Below are positions 34,526-44,020 of a stretch of DNA of 64,000 nt, in pieces (position 1 is the stretch's first letter; each line of letters opens with the position of its first letter). The position numbers were made by a program, and so were the translations under genes. The notes beneath the pieces were generated by a model. That model ran no database searches. It saw only the letters and a list, made by a program, of their open reading frames with translations, and had not been told where the DNA came from. Source of the DNA: Bacillota bacterium (lineage in GTDB: Bacteria > Bacillota > Clostridia > Acetivibrionales > DSM-1351); assembly GCA_023416275.1 (NCBI GenBank), contig JAEZIB010000141.1, positions 3,027 through 67,026 on the forward strand, read 5' to 3'.

Positions 34526-36664
34526 TTAAATATATTCTTCTATATCATCGAGGTTGATCATTTTTCCTATCTTTTTAAACTCTGTCAGTGCAGCTTTTAT
34601 TATGTGACTATTCCCTACCGCTTCATTTTTTTCTGCTGCGATAAATGCGGCAGCTAGTACTATATTTTTTATATTTCCTCCACTCACCTCAAATTTCTCT
34701 GCAATCCAAGGAAAACTGATGTCATCTTGTAACGGAGTATCTTTGGGGAATAAAGAACGCCAAATCATTTCTCTATAAGTTGCATTTGGAAACGGAAACT
34801 CAATAACAAAATTAAAACGTCGTAAAAACGCCTCATCAATATTCTTCATAAAATTTGTAGCTAAAATGGTGACACCTTCATAATCTTCGATTCTTTGTAG
34901 TAAGTATGCCGTTTCCACATTGGCATGTCGGTCATGGGAATCTTTGACCTCGGTACGCTTGCCAAAAATAGCATCTGCTTCATCAAAAAAGAGTATGGCA
35001 TTACTAAGCTGTGCTTCATCAAAAATTTCTTCAAGATTTTTTTCCGTTTCACCTATGTATTTGCTTACCATTTTTGCTATATCTACTTTATAAAGCTCCA
35101 GTTGGAGTTCATTTGCCACCACCTGTGCCGCCATTGTCTTCCCTGTACCCGGAGGCCCCGAAAAAAGTATGCTGAGCCCTTTGCCATAGAAAAGTCTTTT
35201 ATTAAATCCCCAATCCCCAAAAACCGTCTGTCTAAATTTCATTTGGTTGCAGGCATCTTTTAATAAATTCCTTGCGTCCTCCGAAAGAATGATATCATCC
35301 CAATGAAACTTTGCTTCAATTCTTCGTGCCTTGGTAATTAAGTGAGTTTTTCCATTTTGATAACAAGCCAAATTAAGGCTGTCTATATCTATTCCCTCTG
35401 AGCTGCTCTTATTTCCAACAGCATTTATATTTGCCAATTCAAGCGTATCCTTTATCTGGCCTGGTGTAAATCGAAATTTGGACGCAAACTCTCCCCAATT
35501 CACTGTAGTGCTGAATCTATAATACTTTCCCATCTCCTGCCACAGTAGCTTTCTCTCTTGTTCATCGGGCAGCTCTAATGAAAAGTGAAGGATCATCTCC
35601 TTTTGGGAAGGCATGTATTTTTTTATGGAATCAGAGGAAATAATATAAAACATTTCACCTCTTGGAAATTCTTTTATGTACTCTGTTTTAAGTTCAATTA
35701 GTCCATCTATTATTTTATCTTCAATGGTATTTGGCATTTTTACTGCAAGCACAGCATTTTGAAGAATTGTTTCACACAAGATAGATTTTATGAGTTTGTC
35801 AGGGCTTGTATCTGATAAAAACAGCTTCATATCCACCAGCAACAGAGTTCTACTTAAGCTCTTACATAAATGCATTAGCTGAAATGTTTTTCCTGTCCCA
35901 TAGGCTCCTTCCAGATGAAGCAGGAGGGTTTCCCTTTCCTGCAAGTCGGATGTATAATAGTTCTGAAGCCTTTCCTGGAGTTCCTTTTGGATAAGCAAAG
36001 GAGCAAGAATGACATCAGAGTGAAATATTTCAATATACTTTTCTTGGGAAAGCTTATCACTCCCCAATAGATAATGCACAATTCGCGCATTTAGGCGCAT
36101 CTCCCGATTTTGCTCATATGTATTCCACGGTGAATCAAAGAACAGAAATTTTTGCAAAGAACCGCCATAGATCCACTGTTTTTTATGCTTGATAATTTCC
36201 GTGGGATTATCGTATAGTATATTTAAAACAATTTCTAGTGTGGGATGTTTGATTGAAGTGTCATCGGCAATAAGTCCATATACTTTTTCGTATTTTGGAT
36301 GCAATTCAGCTGCAAGGCACATAATCACAATTTGCCTTTCCAGCCATGAAAGGGAGAATTTTTTGCATAATAAATCTAGATTATTTATTTGTCTGTTATT
36401 CTCCATTTCCATTTCTCTTGAAATATACTCACTTTTTAATTGTTGTAGTTCCTCCGTATTGTAGGATTCATTTTCATTTGTGAATAGTTTCAAAGTTTGG
36501 ATAAAATTCATAGAAAAGCCACTATTGGAGGATTCAACACATAGACTTTGTATCTTGATAAGCAGCCTGAGTATTTTAATATCAAGAATTTCAAGTAAAT
36601 CAAAGATATACTCGTCCAATTCCTGAGTTATTAATTGGTTTTTGAGTGTTATTCTGTCCAGCAT
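34526..36664 (-). CDS. eCIS AAA+ ATPase (Afp15/Pvc15-like)
   Basis: The 712-residue product has a first, divergent ATPase module with LEGAYGTGKT near residue 256 and a second, canonical module with FSGPPGTGKT near 505, Walker B AILFFDEADAIFGKR, and sensor/arginine-finger segments (ATNFMKNIDEAFLRRFNFVIEFPFP). This is the AAA+ type that accompanies eCIS, with cargo loading or assembly as the assumed role. AAAGGTGA precedes ATG. It lies among the presumed cargo genes, which supports a loading job. Confidence 0.9.
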   Translation of the reverse strand: MLDRITLKNQLITQELDEYIFDLLEILDIKILRLLIKIQSLCVESSNSGFSMNFIQTLKLFTNENESYNTEELQQLKSEYISREMEMENNRQINNLDLLCKKFSLSWLERQIVIMCLAAELHPKYEKVYGLIADDTSIKHPTLEIVLNILYDNPTEIIKHKKQWIYGGSLQKFLFFDSPWNTYEQNREMRLNARIVHYLLGSDKLSQEKYIEIFHSDVILAPLLIQKELQERLQNYYTSDLQERETLLLHLEGAYGTGKTFQLMHLCKSLSRTLLLVDMKLFLSDTSPDKLIKSILCETILQNAVLAVKMPNTIEDKIIDGLIELKTEYIKEFPRGEMFYIISSDSIKKYMPSQKEMILHFSLELPDEQERKLLWQEMGKYYRFSTTVNWGEFASKFRFTPGQIKDTLELANINAVGNKSSSEGIDIDSLNLACYQNGKTHLITKARRIEAKFHWDDIILSEDARNLLKDACNQMKFRQTVFGDWGFNKRLFYGKGLSILFSGPPGTGKTMAAQVVANELQLELYKVDIAKMVSKYIGETEKNLEEIFDEAQLSNAILFFDEADAIFGKRTEVKDSHDRHANVETAYLLQRIEDYEGVTILATNFMKNIDEAFLRRFNFVIEFPFPNATYREMIWRSLFPKDTPLQDDISFPWIAEKFEVSGGNIKNIVLAAAFIAAEKNEAVGNSHIIKAALTEFKKIGKMINLDDIEEYI

Positions 36665-36702
36665 ATGGTTTTCACCTTTCTTATCTGTACATTTGATTTT
36701 GT

Positions 36703-37377
36703 TTATTCCTCTTCCTCTACACCATGTAAATGATTAATTTGAGCTCCTTTTAGCCCTAGCACAGGATGCCCATACTTTTCCTCTTGCTGCTTGATAGTAC
36801 GATTTCCCTGTTTGTCGGAGGTAACTCTGGCTGATTTTGTTGAATACACAAAGCGTGTAGGTTTGTTAACACCCATTTTAGGAACAAGATTTCCACCTAT
36901 GATATCACATTCAGACATTTTTATTCCTTCAAGCATAAAACGTGTCTCTGCATTTTGATCTTCAGCTGACATTTTAACTACAGTACTAGTACCAGCCTGT
37001 TTACCACCTCCCCAAGTTCTTGTTTTCGCTACCTGCTTAGATGCATTTTTTACATTGGTTCCAGGAGGTACAAGATGTTTTTTTGAAAAAGCCGATGTAG
37101 TCGTTTTTTTAGGCATTTCAGCCAATGCTTTCTTTTTTGCTTCTTGAAATGCTTTTAACTTTGCTTCATGTTCATCTCGTTGTTGCTTTGTCCACCTGCA
37201 CAATTGAATAATCTCACTGTTAGATATCTCTTTACGTTGAAGTAAGTTCTGACTTTTAGTTCCCAGAGAATCATTTACAAACTTAAATCTTTGTTTTACA
37301 CTATGTTCATTTTTAGTAATTGAATTAGTAGTCGCCTTACTTTTATTCTCTTTGGACTGCGCCACTCTTTCATACAT
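36703..37377 (-). CDS. Putative eCIS cargo protein with shared leader (224 aa)
   Basis: The first 45 residues are a more distant version of the leader found at 33468 and 32350 (MYERVAQSKENKS..TTNSITKN...KQRFKFVND). The rest is basic and rich in Lys/Thr, with KKHLVPPGTNVKNASKQVAKT and a C-terminal PTRFVYSTKSARV segment, ending HGVEEEE. No family recognised. It is the first gene of the unit and has GGGAGG seven bases before ATG. A promoter candidate lies about 110 bp upstream. Confidence 0.55.
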   Translation of the reverse strand: MYERVAQSKENKSKATTNSITKNEHSVKQRFKFVNDSLGTKSQNLLQRKEISNSEIIQLCRWTKQQRDEHEAKLKAFQEAKKKALAEMPKKTTTSAFSKKHLVPPGTNVKNASKQVAKTRTWGGGKQAGTSTVVKMSAEDQNAETRFMLEGIKMSECDIIGGNLVPKMGVNKPTRFVYSTKSARVTSDKQGNRTIKQQEEKYGHPVLGLKGAQINHLHGVEEEE

Positions 37378-37485
37378 ATCTTAACCTCCCCAACTATTCA
37401 TTATAAAAATCCCACTTATTATCTATAACAGTCTATATTAATCTATTAATTTATTATTATCGACAAATCTACTACACTTATAAGA

Positions 37486-37514
37486 ATATTACCATATTAA
37501 TAATATTTGGACAA
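37486..37514 (-). promoter_or_regulatory. Candidate promoter of the ATPase/cargo unit
   Basis: TTGTCC (37514-37509), a 17-bp spacer and TAATAT (37491-37486) on the reverse strand. The gap 37378-37774 also holds repeat C (37561-37607) and the terminator of the pectinase gene. Confidence 0.45.
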
Positions 37515-37560
37515 TTAGTTAATGCATGGTTAATAGAAGTGTAGCTTTACAACTTTTATT

Positions 37561-37607
37561 GATAATGCTGCCACATCTGATTTTACTGAGCTTTAAGCAG
37601 TATATTC
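37561..37607 (-). repeat. Intergenic repeat family C, copy 3 (inverted)
   Basis: The reverse complement reads TGCTTAAAGCTCAGTAAAAT followed by CAGATGTGGCAGCATTATC, matching 939-984 and 13999-14044. Confidence 0.7.
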
Positions 37608-37685
37608 AAATAAGAAGCTTTGGTATTTTAAATTAAAGATGAATGGTTACTTGAATGGGTTTTGTACTCAACACCCATGCTTCAG

Positions 37686-37723
37686 ACAAAAAATCAAAGG
37701 CAGTTTAATACACGCTGCCTTTG
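37686..37723 (-). terminator. Rho-independent terminator of the pectinase gene
   Basis: CAAAGGCAG / CTGCCTTTG form a 9-bp stem (37695-37703 and 37715-37723) with an 11-base loop, followed on the reverse strand by ATTTTTT. It lies about 50 bases past the stop codon at 37775. Confidence 0.85.
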
Positions 37724-37774
37724 TTTTGCAAATTAGCTTATTAAATTCAAGTAAAATTTATCTGTTATATTATA

Positions 37775-40381
37775 TTAAGCCCCTAATAAATATTTCTTCA
37801 TCAATGCCAAATCAATTGCATCTACAGAACCGCTATTATCCATATCAGCTGCCTTTAATGATTCACCCGTCAAAAGCTCAATTCCAAGAAGATGTTTCTT
37901 TATAACAGCAAAATCCAATGCATCTATAACTCCATCATTAAATACATCACCGGGTATAATTATATCAGAATAATCTGGTTGAACAATAACGATATAATTC
38001 ACTACACTACTATTTGCACCATTTGTTCCAAGTTCAACAGTTGTTCCATATGGACAAATCTTCTTATATATATTAAATGTAACTGATGCATCATTGGCTA
38101 ATGTTTCTCCTGTATTAGTCCAACTACTAAGCCAGCTTGGAATAATTGTTAATCTTGTATCTAGCCCAACATAACAAACTATATCCCTACCAGGAGTAAA
38201 TGTTGCCTCTGTTGTTGTAAACATTTTTGAATCACATGCAGTTCTTATCCACTCTGACCCTAATAGGAAATCTGGAATTTTAGTGAATTTATATGTCCTG
38301 TCTCCAAAAAACAGGTCTCCAATCTGTAAGTTTTTCTGAATTGACCAATCAGCATAATTTGTTGTATCGTTTATTGCCAAGGACTTAATATATTCTCCTT
38401 CAAGTGCAGGCTGCTCTACCACTTCAGTTACGTTTGGATTCCAACCATCTGTACCTGCAAGGAACTTTTCCATTGTATATTCAGATGCTCTTGATGAAGG
38501 TAATTGCTTTCTGGATGCATTTGAACCAGCACCAGTATTGAGGTATTCCCACATTTCATAATTTTCAGGATAATTGCCTGACATGCTGGTCCATCCAGCC
38601 GAAGCTATATGGTTACCTAGTTCACATTCTCTAAATAATACTTTTGGAGTAATAGTAGAAGTATCTGAGCTTGGTATCCACGGTCTTCCCAAAGAAATGG
38701 TTTTTGATGTACTACTACTGCTTGTCAGTTTACATTTATAGAATAGATAACCCTTTTGATCAGCTTTTGTACTTGGAGCTGTGACACATCCACCACTCCT
38801 ATTTAACGAATAAACTTCACAATTGTAAAATACTGCAGTTGCTGCTCCAAATATAAAATCTACATCTCCCTCAATATAACAGTTGTAGTAATATTGTCTT
38901 CCGCTATTTGCATACAAGGTATCCTGATTCCCCTTGAAAGAACAATTCTTGAATATCATTTTATCGGCTTTAGCAAGCATTGCTACTGCTTGACTGCTGC
39001 CATTGGCAACCTCATCGTAGGAATTCTCAAAAGTTATATTCTCTGCCTGAAATCCGCTACCTGCTATGGTAATGCTGGCACTTCCTGTTGTTCCCAAGGT
39101 ACCACCTGTAGACGTACTAGTGCTTGCAGCATCACTGTAGGTTAAAATTGTCCCCTCTTTGCTTTGGCCAATTAGCGTGATATTTATTTTAGATGAACCT
39201 ATGTTCATTTTCTCCTTGTAGGTACCGTTCTTGATGTATATTGTTGTTCTAGTTGCACTATTATTAGGTACACTATTTATAGCAGCCTGAACGGTAGTAT
39301 AATTTCCACTTCCATCTTTTGCAACCACTATATCATATTTTACAGGCTCTGTTATTGGATTCTCTTTAACAAGCTTAGCAGGCCAACTACCATACCATGC
39401 ATAGCCAACTCTTCTTTCCTGACTAAGTTCTGACATTTGATAATGGATAGAACCATCTCTATCAACAAACATCGGTTTATTTGTGTTAATTTCATAAAAA
39501 CGTGCCCAAATTGGACCTGCAGTTGAATCGTTCACAATATATCTGTCATCATCCGTTGTAACCACTTTAATCCCGTTAATCTGAACTTTTGCCATCCATG
39601 CAATAGCGGAGTTAATTGCATTTGTTATCTCAGTGCTTGGATTAATTATTGTCTTCAAGTAATTTACAATTCCAACACTTTCACTAGCAGAATTGGAAGG
39701 CAATTCATAAGCCCTGCCAGTTGTTGGCTTCAAGGTATTTTCATCATGCTGCTGGCACCAAGCTGTCTTGACACTATTAACAGTTATCTGTGTATTCAGA
39801 AAGCATTGTATACCTTTTTGAATTGCAGTACCCGCCCTTGAAGCCCTATTGGAATCAACAAAGGTAAAATCTCCTGTTTTATTTGCAACACTTGTCAGCA
39901 AATTCATAACATGAATCATAGCATTGTCATTATAGGTAATATGTGCATGATAAGTTCCAGCATCACTGAAAATCTGTGGCCAACCACCGTTTGCGTATTG
40001 ACCATTTAAAAGAAGATCAATACCCTTTTGACACGAAGTAAGGTATTTTGAATTGTTGGTCTGTTTGTATGTCTTAGCTAATACAATAATTTGAGAGGTA
40101 GTTGTGTCATTATCAATTGTAGATTTCCCCCATGAACCAGTATCGCTTACAGTCATATCTTTTCTCCAGCCTCCATCAGAAAGCTGGTATTGGACTATAC
40201 TGTCTGCGAGTTTAATTCCATCGCTACTTCCAAACCACGTATCAGAGTTTTTAAATACGCTGTCCCAATCGGGAGAAGAAGCCAATACTGCTTTTGGTAA
40301 CAGCATTACTAAAGAAAAAATAAACACCAGCATTACTGTACTCAATACCTTAAAAATCATAATCTTACTACTTCTCACCAT
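37775..40381 (-). CDS. Cellulosomal pectinase: PL10 pectate lyase + CE8 pectinesterase + dockerin
   Basis: The 868-residue secreted enzyme starts at ATG 40381, eight bases from GGAGG (an ATG two codons earlier is too close). After a signal peptide ending near AVLA, a pectate lyase family 10 module covers about 40-345 (SIVQYQLSDGGWRKDM, NGQYANGGWPQIF, TYNDNAMIHVMNLL, AGPIWARFYEI). A pectinesterase (CE8) module covers about 350-645 (VAKDGSGNYTTVQAAINSVP, YIKNGTYKEKM, CYIEGDVDFIFGAA). A further beta module to about 800 is not recognised. A dockerin follows (DGVIDALDFAVIKKHLLG and SGSVDAIDLALMKKYLLG). De-esterification and lyase action on one chain suit methylated pectin. It acts outside the cell, in a cellulosome. 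Confidence 0.9.
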   Translation of the reverse strand: MVRSSKIMIFKVLSTVMLVFIFSLVMLLPKAVLASSPDWDSVFKNSDTWFGSSDGIKLADSIVQYQLSDGGWRKDMTVSDTGSWGKSTIDNDTTTSQIIVLAKTYKQTNNSKYLTSCQKGIDLLLNGQYANGGWPQIFSDAGTYHAHITYNDNAMIHVMNLLTSVANKTGDFTFVDSNRASRAGTAIQKGIQCFLNTQITVNSVKTAWCQQHDENTLKPTTGRAYELPSNSASESVGIVNYLKTIINPSTEITNAINSAIAWMAKVQINGIKVVTTDDDRYIVNDSTAGPIWARFYEINTNKPMFVDRDGSIHYQMSELSQERRVGYAWYGSWPAKLVKENPITEPVKYDIVVAKDGSGNYTTVQAAINSVPNNSATRTTIYIKNGTYKEKMNIGSSKINITLIGQSKEGTILTYSDAASTSTSTGGTLGTTGSASITIAGSGFQAENITFENSYDEVANGSSQAVAMLAKADKMIFKNCSFKGNQDTLYANSGRQYYYNCYIEGDVDFIFGAATAVFYNCEVYSLNRSGGCVTAPSTKADQKGYLFYKCKLTSSSSTSKTISLGRPWIPSSDTSTITPKVLFRECELGNHIASAGWTSMSGNYPENYEMWEYLNTGAGSNASRKQLPSSRASEYTMEKFLAGTDGWNPNVTEVVEQPALEGEYIKSLAINDTTNYADWSIQKNLQIGDLFFGDRTYKFTKIPDFLLGSEWIRTACDSKMFTTTEATFTPGRDIVCYVGLDTRLTIIPSWLSSWTNTGETLANDASVTFNIYKKICPYGTTVELGTNGANSSVVNYIVIVQPDYSDIIIPGDVFNDGVIDALDFAVIKKHLLGIELLTGESLKAADMDNSGSVDAIDLALMKKYLLGA

Positions 40382-40439
40382 ATCCATTACCTCCTGTTTT
40401 ATACTTGTTTCTTTAAATATGCCAAAGGTTGTAAATACA

Positions 40440-40597
40440 TTATAACGCCAAGATTCAAAATAAAATCATTCCATTGTAAAAAAATTTCATTATATCAGCA
40501 GCGTGTAAGCGAGGCGGGAGATATTCTCACCACCTGAAAACCAAAGCGGTACCCGCGACTTATAAGAAGTGGGGAACATTTTTTTGCCTCGCTATAT
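40440..40597 (+). repeat. 158-bp MITE-like element B, copy 2
   Basis: It starts TTATAACGCC and shares GTGTAAGCGAGGCGGGAGAT (40503-40522), AAAACCAAAGCGGTACCCGC and TTGCCTCGCTATA with the other two copies. The right end is less perfect. It sits about 60 bp upstream of the pectinase start. Confidence 0.85.
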
Positions 40598-40723
40598 ATA
40601 AATATGCGTAAAGGAAACAAAAAAACAGTCGCACAAAACCAGTAGCAACTAACTTTGCTTTACCAAATAATTACTCCACAGTTTTGCTTATTAACAGAAA
40701 TTTTGTCTATGGCTGAAGTTATA

Positions 40724-41455
40724 CTATGCTGCAATTCTTTCAGTATTTTTAGATATTATTGCTTCATCCTTTAATGAATATGCAAAACTTAGTGCCAAAA
40801 GCCCCTGACCCAGGTAATATAATGTCAAGTTTACAGCTCTTAACGCAGGCCATGCATTCGGATAAAATAAAAAGTACATGAGTACCCAATCAGAAACAAA
40901 AAACAGCATACTTCCAGTAACCATCAAAAGGACAGGCTTTTTGCTGACAGAATAAAATTTTAGCATGGATAATGATTTCGCTACCATAAAGCTAATGACA
41001 ACGGCATAAATAATGATCATTATTTCCATCCCCTTAAATTCAAAAATACCCAATTGAACCGTGAATAATATGGGAATAAAAAAGCATAAAAATACTAATA
41101 TATCTTTCAAAGAAATTTTAGTCATACTACAGTATCCAAAGCTGTACATAATGTGCCCTATGCTGAAGCTAACTACACCAATTGCAAAAAAGTTTATTAT
41201 ACTAGAGTTTAAAGCCAAAAATACATCTCCACCAAAAGAAAAAATTAGACCCGAAAACATCAATGCAAAAAACTTCTTATTGGAGGGATTTTTTTTATAG
41301 CTAAACGCTGCTGTAGCGATAAACAACAAGCTTGATAAGCATTTGAAAATAAGAGTTGCAATTGCAAATTCAAACCAGCCAACAATAATGAGACTTCCTG
41401 TTGATATTAACATAAGAATAAATAGTATAATATTCATTTTGGTTTTGTTCTCCAT
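40724..41455 (-). CDS. YhhN-family (lysoplasmalogenase-like) membrane protein
   Basis: The 243-residue protein has about eight predicted transmembrane helices and the YhhN/TMEM86 signature pattern, including GLIFSFGGDVFLAL and GSMLFFVSDWVLMYFLF with their conserved Asp residues. Animal members are lysoplasmalogenases; bacterial functions are not settled, though Clostridia do contain plasmalogens. No clear ribosome site precedes the ATG. It stands alone between the pectinase and the GH5 gene. Confidence 0.8.
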   Translation of the reverse strand: MENKTKMNIILFILMLISTGSLIIVGWFEFAIATLIFKCLSSLLFIATAAFSYKKNPSNKKFFALMFSGLIFSFGGDVFLALNSSIINFFAIGVVSFSIGHIMYSFGYCSMTKISLKDILVFLCFFIPILFTVQLGIFEFKGMEIMIIIYAVVISFMVAKSLSMLKFYSVSKKPVLLMVTGSMLFFVSDWVLMYFLFYPNAWPALRAVNLTLYYLGQGLLALSFAYSLKDEAIISKNTERIAA

Positions 41456-41596
41456 TTCATTTTACGTTTCATTAATATATGTATATTTTTATATACAAAA
41501 TTATGGTATATTATACTATATAAGAATTATTATAACAACCTTATAAAATAGTTTCTATTTAAGCACTTTTTAGAGAATAGCTCTTTTAGTATTAAT

Positions 41597-41648
41597 AACT
41601 CAAACTTCGCACATAAAAACTATTGGTGCGGTAGAATTATCAATGGCT
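41597..41648. repeat. Intergenic repeat family D, copy 2
   Basis: AACTCAAACTTCGCACATAA (41597-41616) and GTAGAATTATCAATGG match the copy at 31294-31347. Confidence 0.65.
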
Positions 41649-41992
41649 TATCGCTAAGTAAAGCACCTTATTTTATGAATTAGCTTCTCTTCATTTGATA
41701 AGCTCCCACACCTACTACAATTCAACAGGGAGAGTTAAGTTTTTTATATATATTTATATGGTATATTCACACTCATTGTCATGATATGACAAAATATCAC
41801 TTAGTAATAATAAAATTGTATAAAACAGTCATAAATACGTTGATTTTTGATGTTTATTAGTTATAAATCCTGTTAATTTATTGTATTTATGCAAATTATG
41901 TTATATTATATATTTATATAATTATTGAAAAACAAGTGCCTCTTAATTTATCACTTAATTTTATTAACTTGTTTTTGGCAAAAAAATATTAT

Positions 41993-42001
41993 GGAGGTGA
42001 C
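41993..42001 (+). promoter_or_regulatory. Unattached Shine-Dalgarno-like box (GGAGGTGAC)
   Basis: GGAGGTGAC stands 163 bases before the cellulase ATG, with no start codon at a working distance. The same nonamer lies upstream of both Cel5A-like genes. Confidence 0.4.
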
Positions 42002-42163
42002 TGTATCTAAATATAGACTTATGCGTACATGTAAAACCAATATTAATGTATTTCTCAAGTAAAAATGTCATTTATTTTTTCTACAACTCATTCAAATACT
42101 TATCTAATTATTATATTTTCATAATGATGTCATTTTTATATTTTATTTATGGAGGCGACAAGA

Positions 42164-43786
42164 ATGAAAAAGAAAACGAAAAAGTTTATCAGCTTATCTC
42201 TTGCAGCTGTAACGGCTTTCTCAATATTAATAACACCAACCAAAACGACATATGCTGCTGAAGCTGAAGCTAATGATGACTGGCTTCATGTAGAAGGTAC
42301 CAATATTGTTGATAAAAATGGAAACAAGGTTTGGTTGACAGGTGCCAACTGGTTTGGTTTCAACTGCCGAGAAAGAATGCTTCTGGACTCTTATCACAGT
42401 AACATAGTAGCAGATATACAGATAGTAGCAGATAAGGGTATTAACGTAGTCAGAATGCCGATTGCAACAGATCTGCTATATGCTTGGAGTAAAGGTCAAT
42501 ATCCAGAATCAACAGATACAAGCTATAATAATGCAGCACTTGCTGGATTAAACAGCTATGAATTATTCAATTTTATGTTGGAAAATTTCAAAAAAGTTGG
42601 TATCAAGGTTATACTTGATGTACATAGTGCAGAAACTGACAATCAAGGACACTCCTACCCACTATGGTTTAAAGGGGAAATAACTGAAAAAGTATTTAAA
42701 GATGCTTGGGTATGGACAGCTAACCATTACAAAAACGATGATACAATTATAGGTTTTGACTTAAAAAATGAGCCTCATACAAACTCCGGCGACTTAAAAA
42801 TAATGTCTCAAAGTGCTATCTGGGATAACTCTGATAAAGCAACCAACTGGAAAAGAGTTGCTCAGGAGACTGCATTGGCAATAATGGAAGTACACCCAAA
42901 TGCATTAATATTTGTTGAGGGTGTCGAGATTTATCCAAAAGACGGATTATGGGATGAAGAATCAACTAATACAAGTCCTTGGACAGGAAATGACGATTAT
43001 TATGGCAACTGGTGGGGTGGTAATCTCAGAGGTGTAAAGGATTACCCAATTAATTTAGGAAAGCATCAGAAACAGCTGGTATACTCACCACATGATTACG
43101 GTCCATTAGTATTTGAGCAATCCTGGTTTAAAGGAGATTTCGTTACTGCTGATGATAAAACAGCAAAAAAAATATTATATGAACAGTGTTGGAGAGACAA
43201 CTGGGCATATATTATGGAAGATGGAATTTCTCCATTACTAATTGGTGAATGGGGCGGTTTGACAGAGGGAGGCGACAAGCTTCTTGACGTTAACTTGAAA
43301 TACTTGAGGTCTATGAGAGACTATATTTCTGAAAACAAATATAAACTTCACCATACGTTATGGTGCATCAATATTGATTCAGCCGACACAGGTGGATTAT
43401 TCACCCGTGGTGAAGGAACACCTTTTGAAGGCGGAAGAGATCTGAAGTGGAATGACAATAAGTATGACAACTATTTGTTGCCTGTGCTTTGGAAAAATGC
43501 TGATGGAAAATTCCAAGGCTTAGACCATAAAATTCCTTTAGGCAAAAATGGTGTGCCATTAGGCGGAAGCGTAATTGAAGATCCTGTTAAATATGGAGAC
43601 GTAAACAGCGATGGAGATATTAATGCATTAGATATAGCAGCTCTAAAAATGTTTTTATTAGGTGTTAGCCAAAATATTGATAAAAAGGCTGCTGATTTAA
43701 ATGTTGATAATTCAATAGACGCAATTGATTTTGCACATTTAAAGAAGTACCTCTTAGGAGTAACAACTACACTACCTGTAAAGTAG
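42164..43786 (+). CDS. Cellulosomal GH5 endoglucanase (Cel5D-like)
   Basis: The 540-residue secreted cellulase starts at ATG 42164 (GGAGG eight bases upstream; the in-frame ATG at 42149 contains that site and is excluded). A signal peptide ends near TYAAEA. The GH5 domain covers about 40-425: WLTGANWFGFNCRER, INVVRMPIATDLL, acid/base Glu in FDLKNEPH and nucleophile Glu in LLIGEWGGL. The C-terminus is a dockerin with two calcium-binding repeats (NSDGDINALDIAALKMFLLG, DNSIDAIDFAHLKKYLLG). It hydrolyses beta-1,4-glucan in the cellulosome. Two hairpins follow the stop. Confidence 0.92.
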   Translation: MKKKTKKFISLSLAAVTAFSILITPTKTTYAAEAEANDDWLHVEGTNIVDKNGNKVWLTGANWFGFNCRERMLLDSYHSNIVADIQIVADKGINVVRMPIATDLLYAWSKGQYPESTDTSYNNAALAGLNSYELFNFMLENFKKVGIKVILDVHSAETDNQGHSYPLWFKGEITEKVFKDAWVWTANHYKNDDTIIGFDLKNEPHTNSGDLKIMSQSAIWDNSDKATNWKRVAQETALAIMEVHPNALIFVEGVEIYPKDGLWDEESTNTSPWTGNDDYYGNWWGGNLRGVKDYPINLGKHQKQLVYSPHDYGPLVFEQSWFKGDFVTADDKTAKKILYEQCWRDNWAYIMEDGISPLLIGEWGGLTEGGDKLLDVNLKYLRSMRDYISENKYKLHHTLWCINIDSADTGGLFTRGEGTPFEGGRDLKWNDNKYDNYLLPVLWKNADGKFQGLDHKIPLGKNGVPLGGSVIEDPVKYGDVNSDGDINALDIAALKMFLLGVSQNIDKKAADLNVDNSIDAIDFAHLKKYLLGVTTTLPVK

Positions 43787-43807
43787 CAGTATTAAATTCA
43801 GAATAAT

Positions 43808-43900
43808 GGCAATCCATGTTTTATTGATGGGTTGCCCACTATTAAATAATAAGGGCGTGCTATTATATAACTAATCAGGTTATTTTATAACACGCCCTTA
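43808..43900 (+). terminator. Two hairpins after the GH5 gene
   Basis: GGCAATCCAT/ATGGGTTGCC (43808-43836) and TAAGGGCGTG/CACGCCCTTA (43850-43900) form strong stems after the stop at 43786. Neither has a proper T-run, so they may stabilise or process the mRNA rather than end it. Confidence 0.5.
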
Positions 43901-43974
43901 AACATCATCACGTACACTTATATTCCCTACTATTATCAACATCTTAAGAAAACGAAATCCCATAAGCCCACATT

Positions 43975-44020
43975 ATCGAGACGATATCTATCGTCTCGAT
44001 AGCAATTGACGGAGTCAATT
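43975..44020. repeat. Perfect 26-bp palindrome plus TTGAC hairpin
   Basis: ATCGAGACGATA and TATCGTCTCGAT flank TC (43975-44000), followed by AGCAATTGACGGAGTCAATT (44001-44020). This repeats the two-hairpin layout of the 41-bp array at 32113-32235 with a different first hairpin. The gap 43787-44404 holds the hairpins at 43808-43900, this unit and element B. Confidence 0.65.

Larger units (their letters stand above)
41456..42163. other. Long upstream region of the GH5 cellulase
   Basis: This 700-bp AT-rich gap holds repeat D (41597-41648), an inverted repeat AAAAACAAGT / ACTTGTTTTT (about 41932-41976), and the unattached GGAGGTGAC box at 41993. A 21-codon frame from 41991 has no ribosome site and is not called a gene. 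Promoters probably lie here but none stands out. Confidence 0.5.

Noticed and set aside
37775..40381. Pectinase first read as a pure pectinesterase
   Set aside because: The N-terminal 300 residues carry clear PL10 motifs, so two catalytic modules are present.
41991..42056. A 21-codon frame starting at the unattached GGAGGTGAC box
   Set aside because: Its ATG precedes the box, so the box cannot serve it, and no other ribosome site is present.
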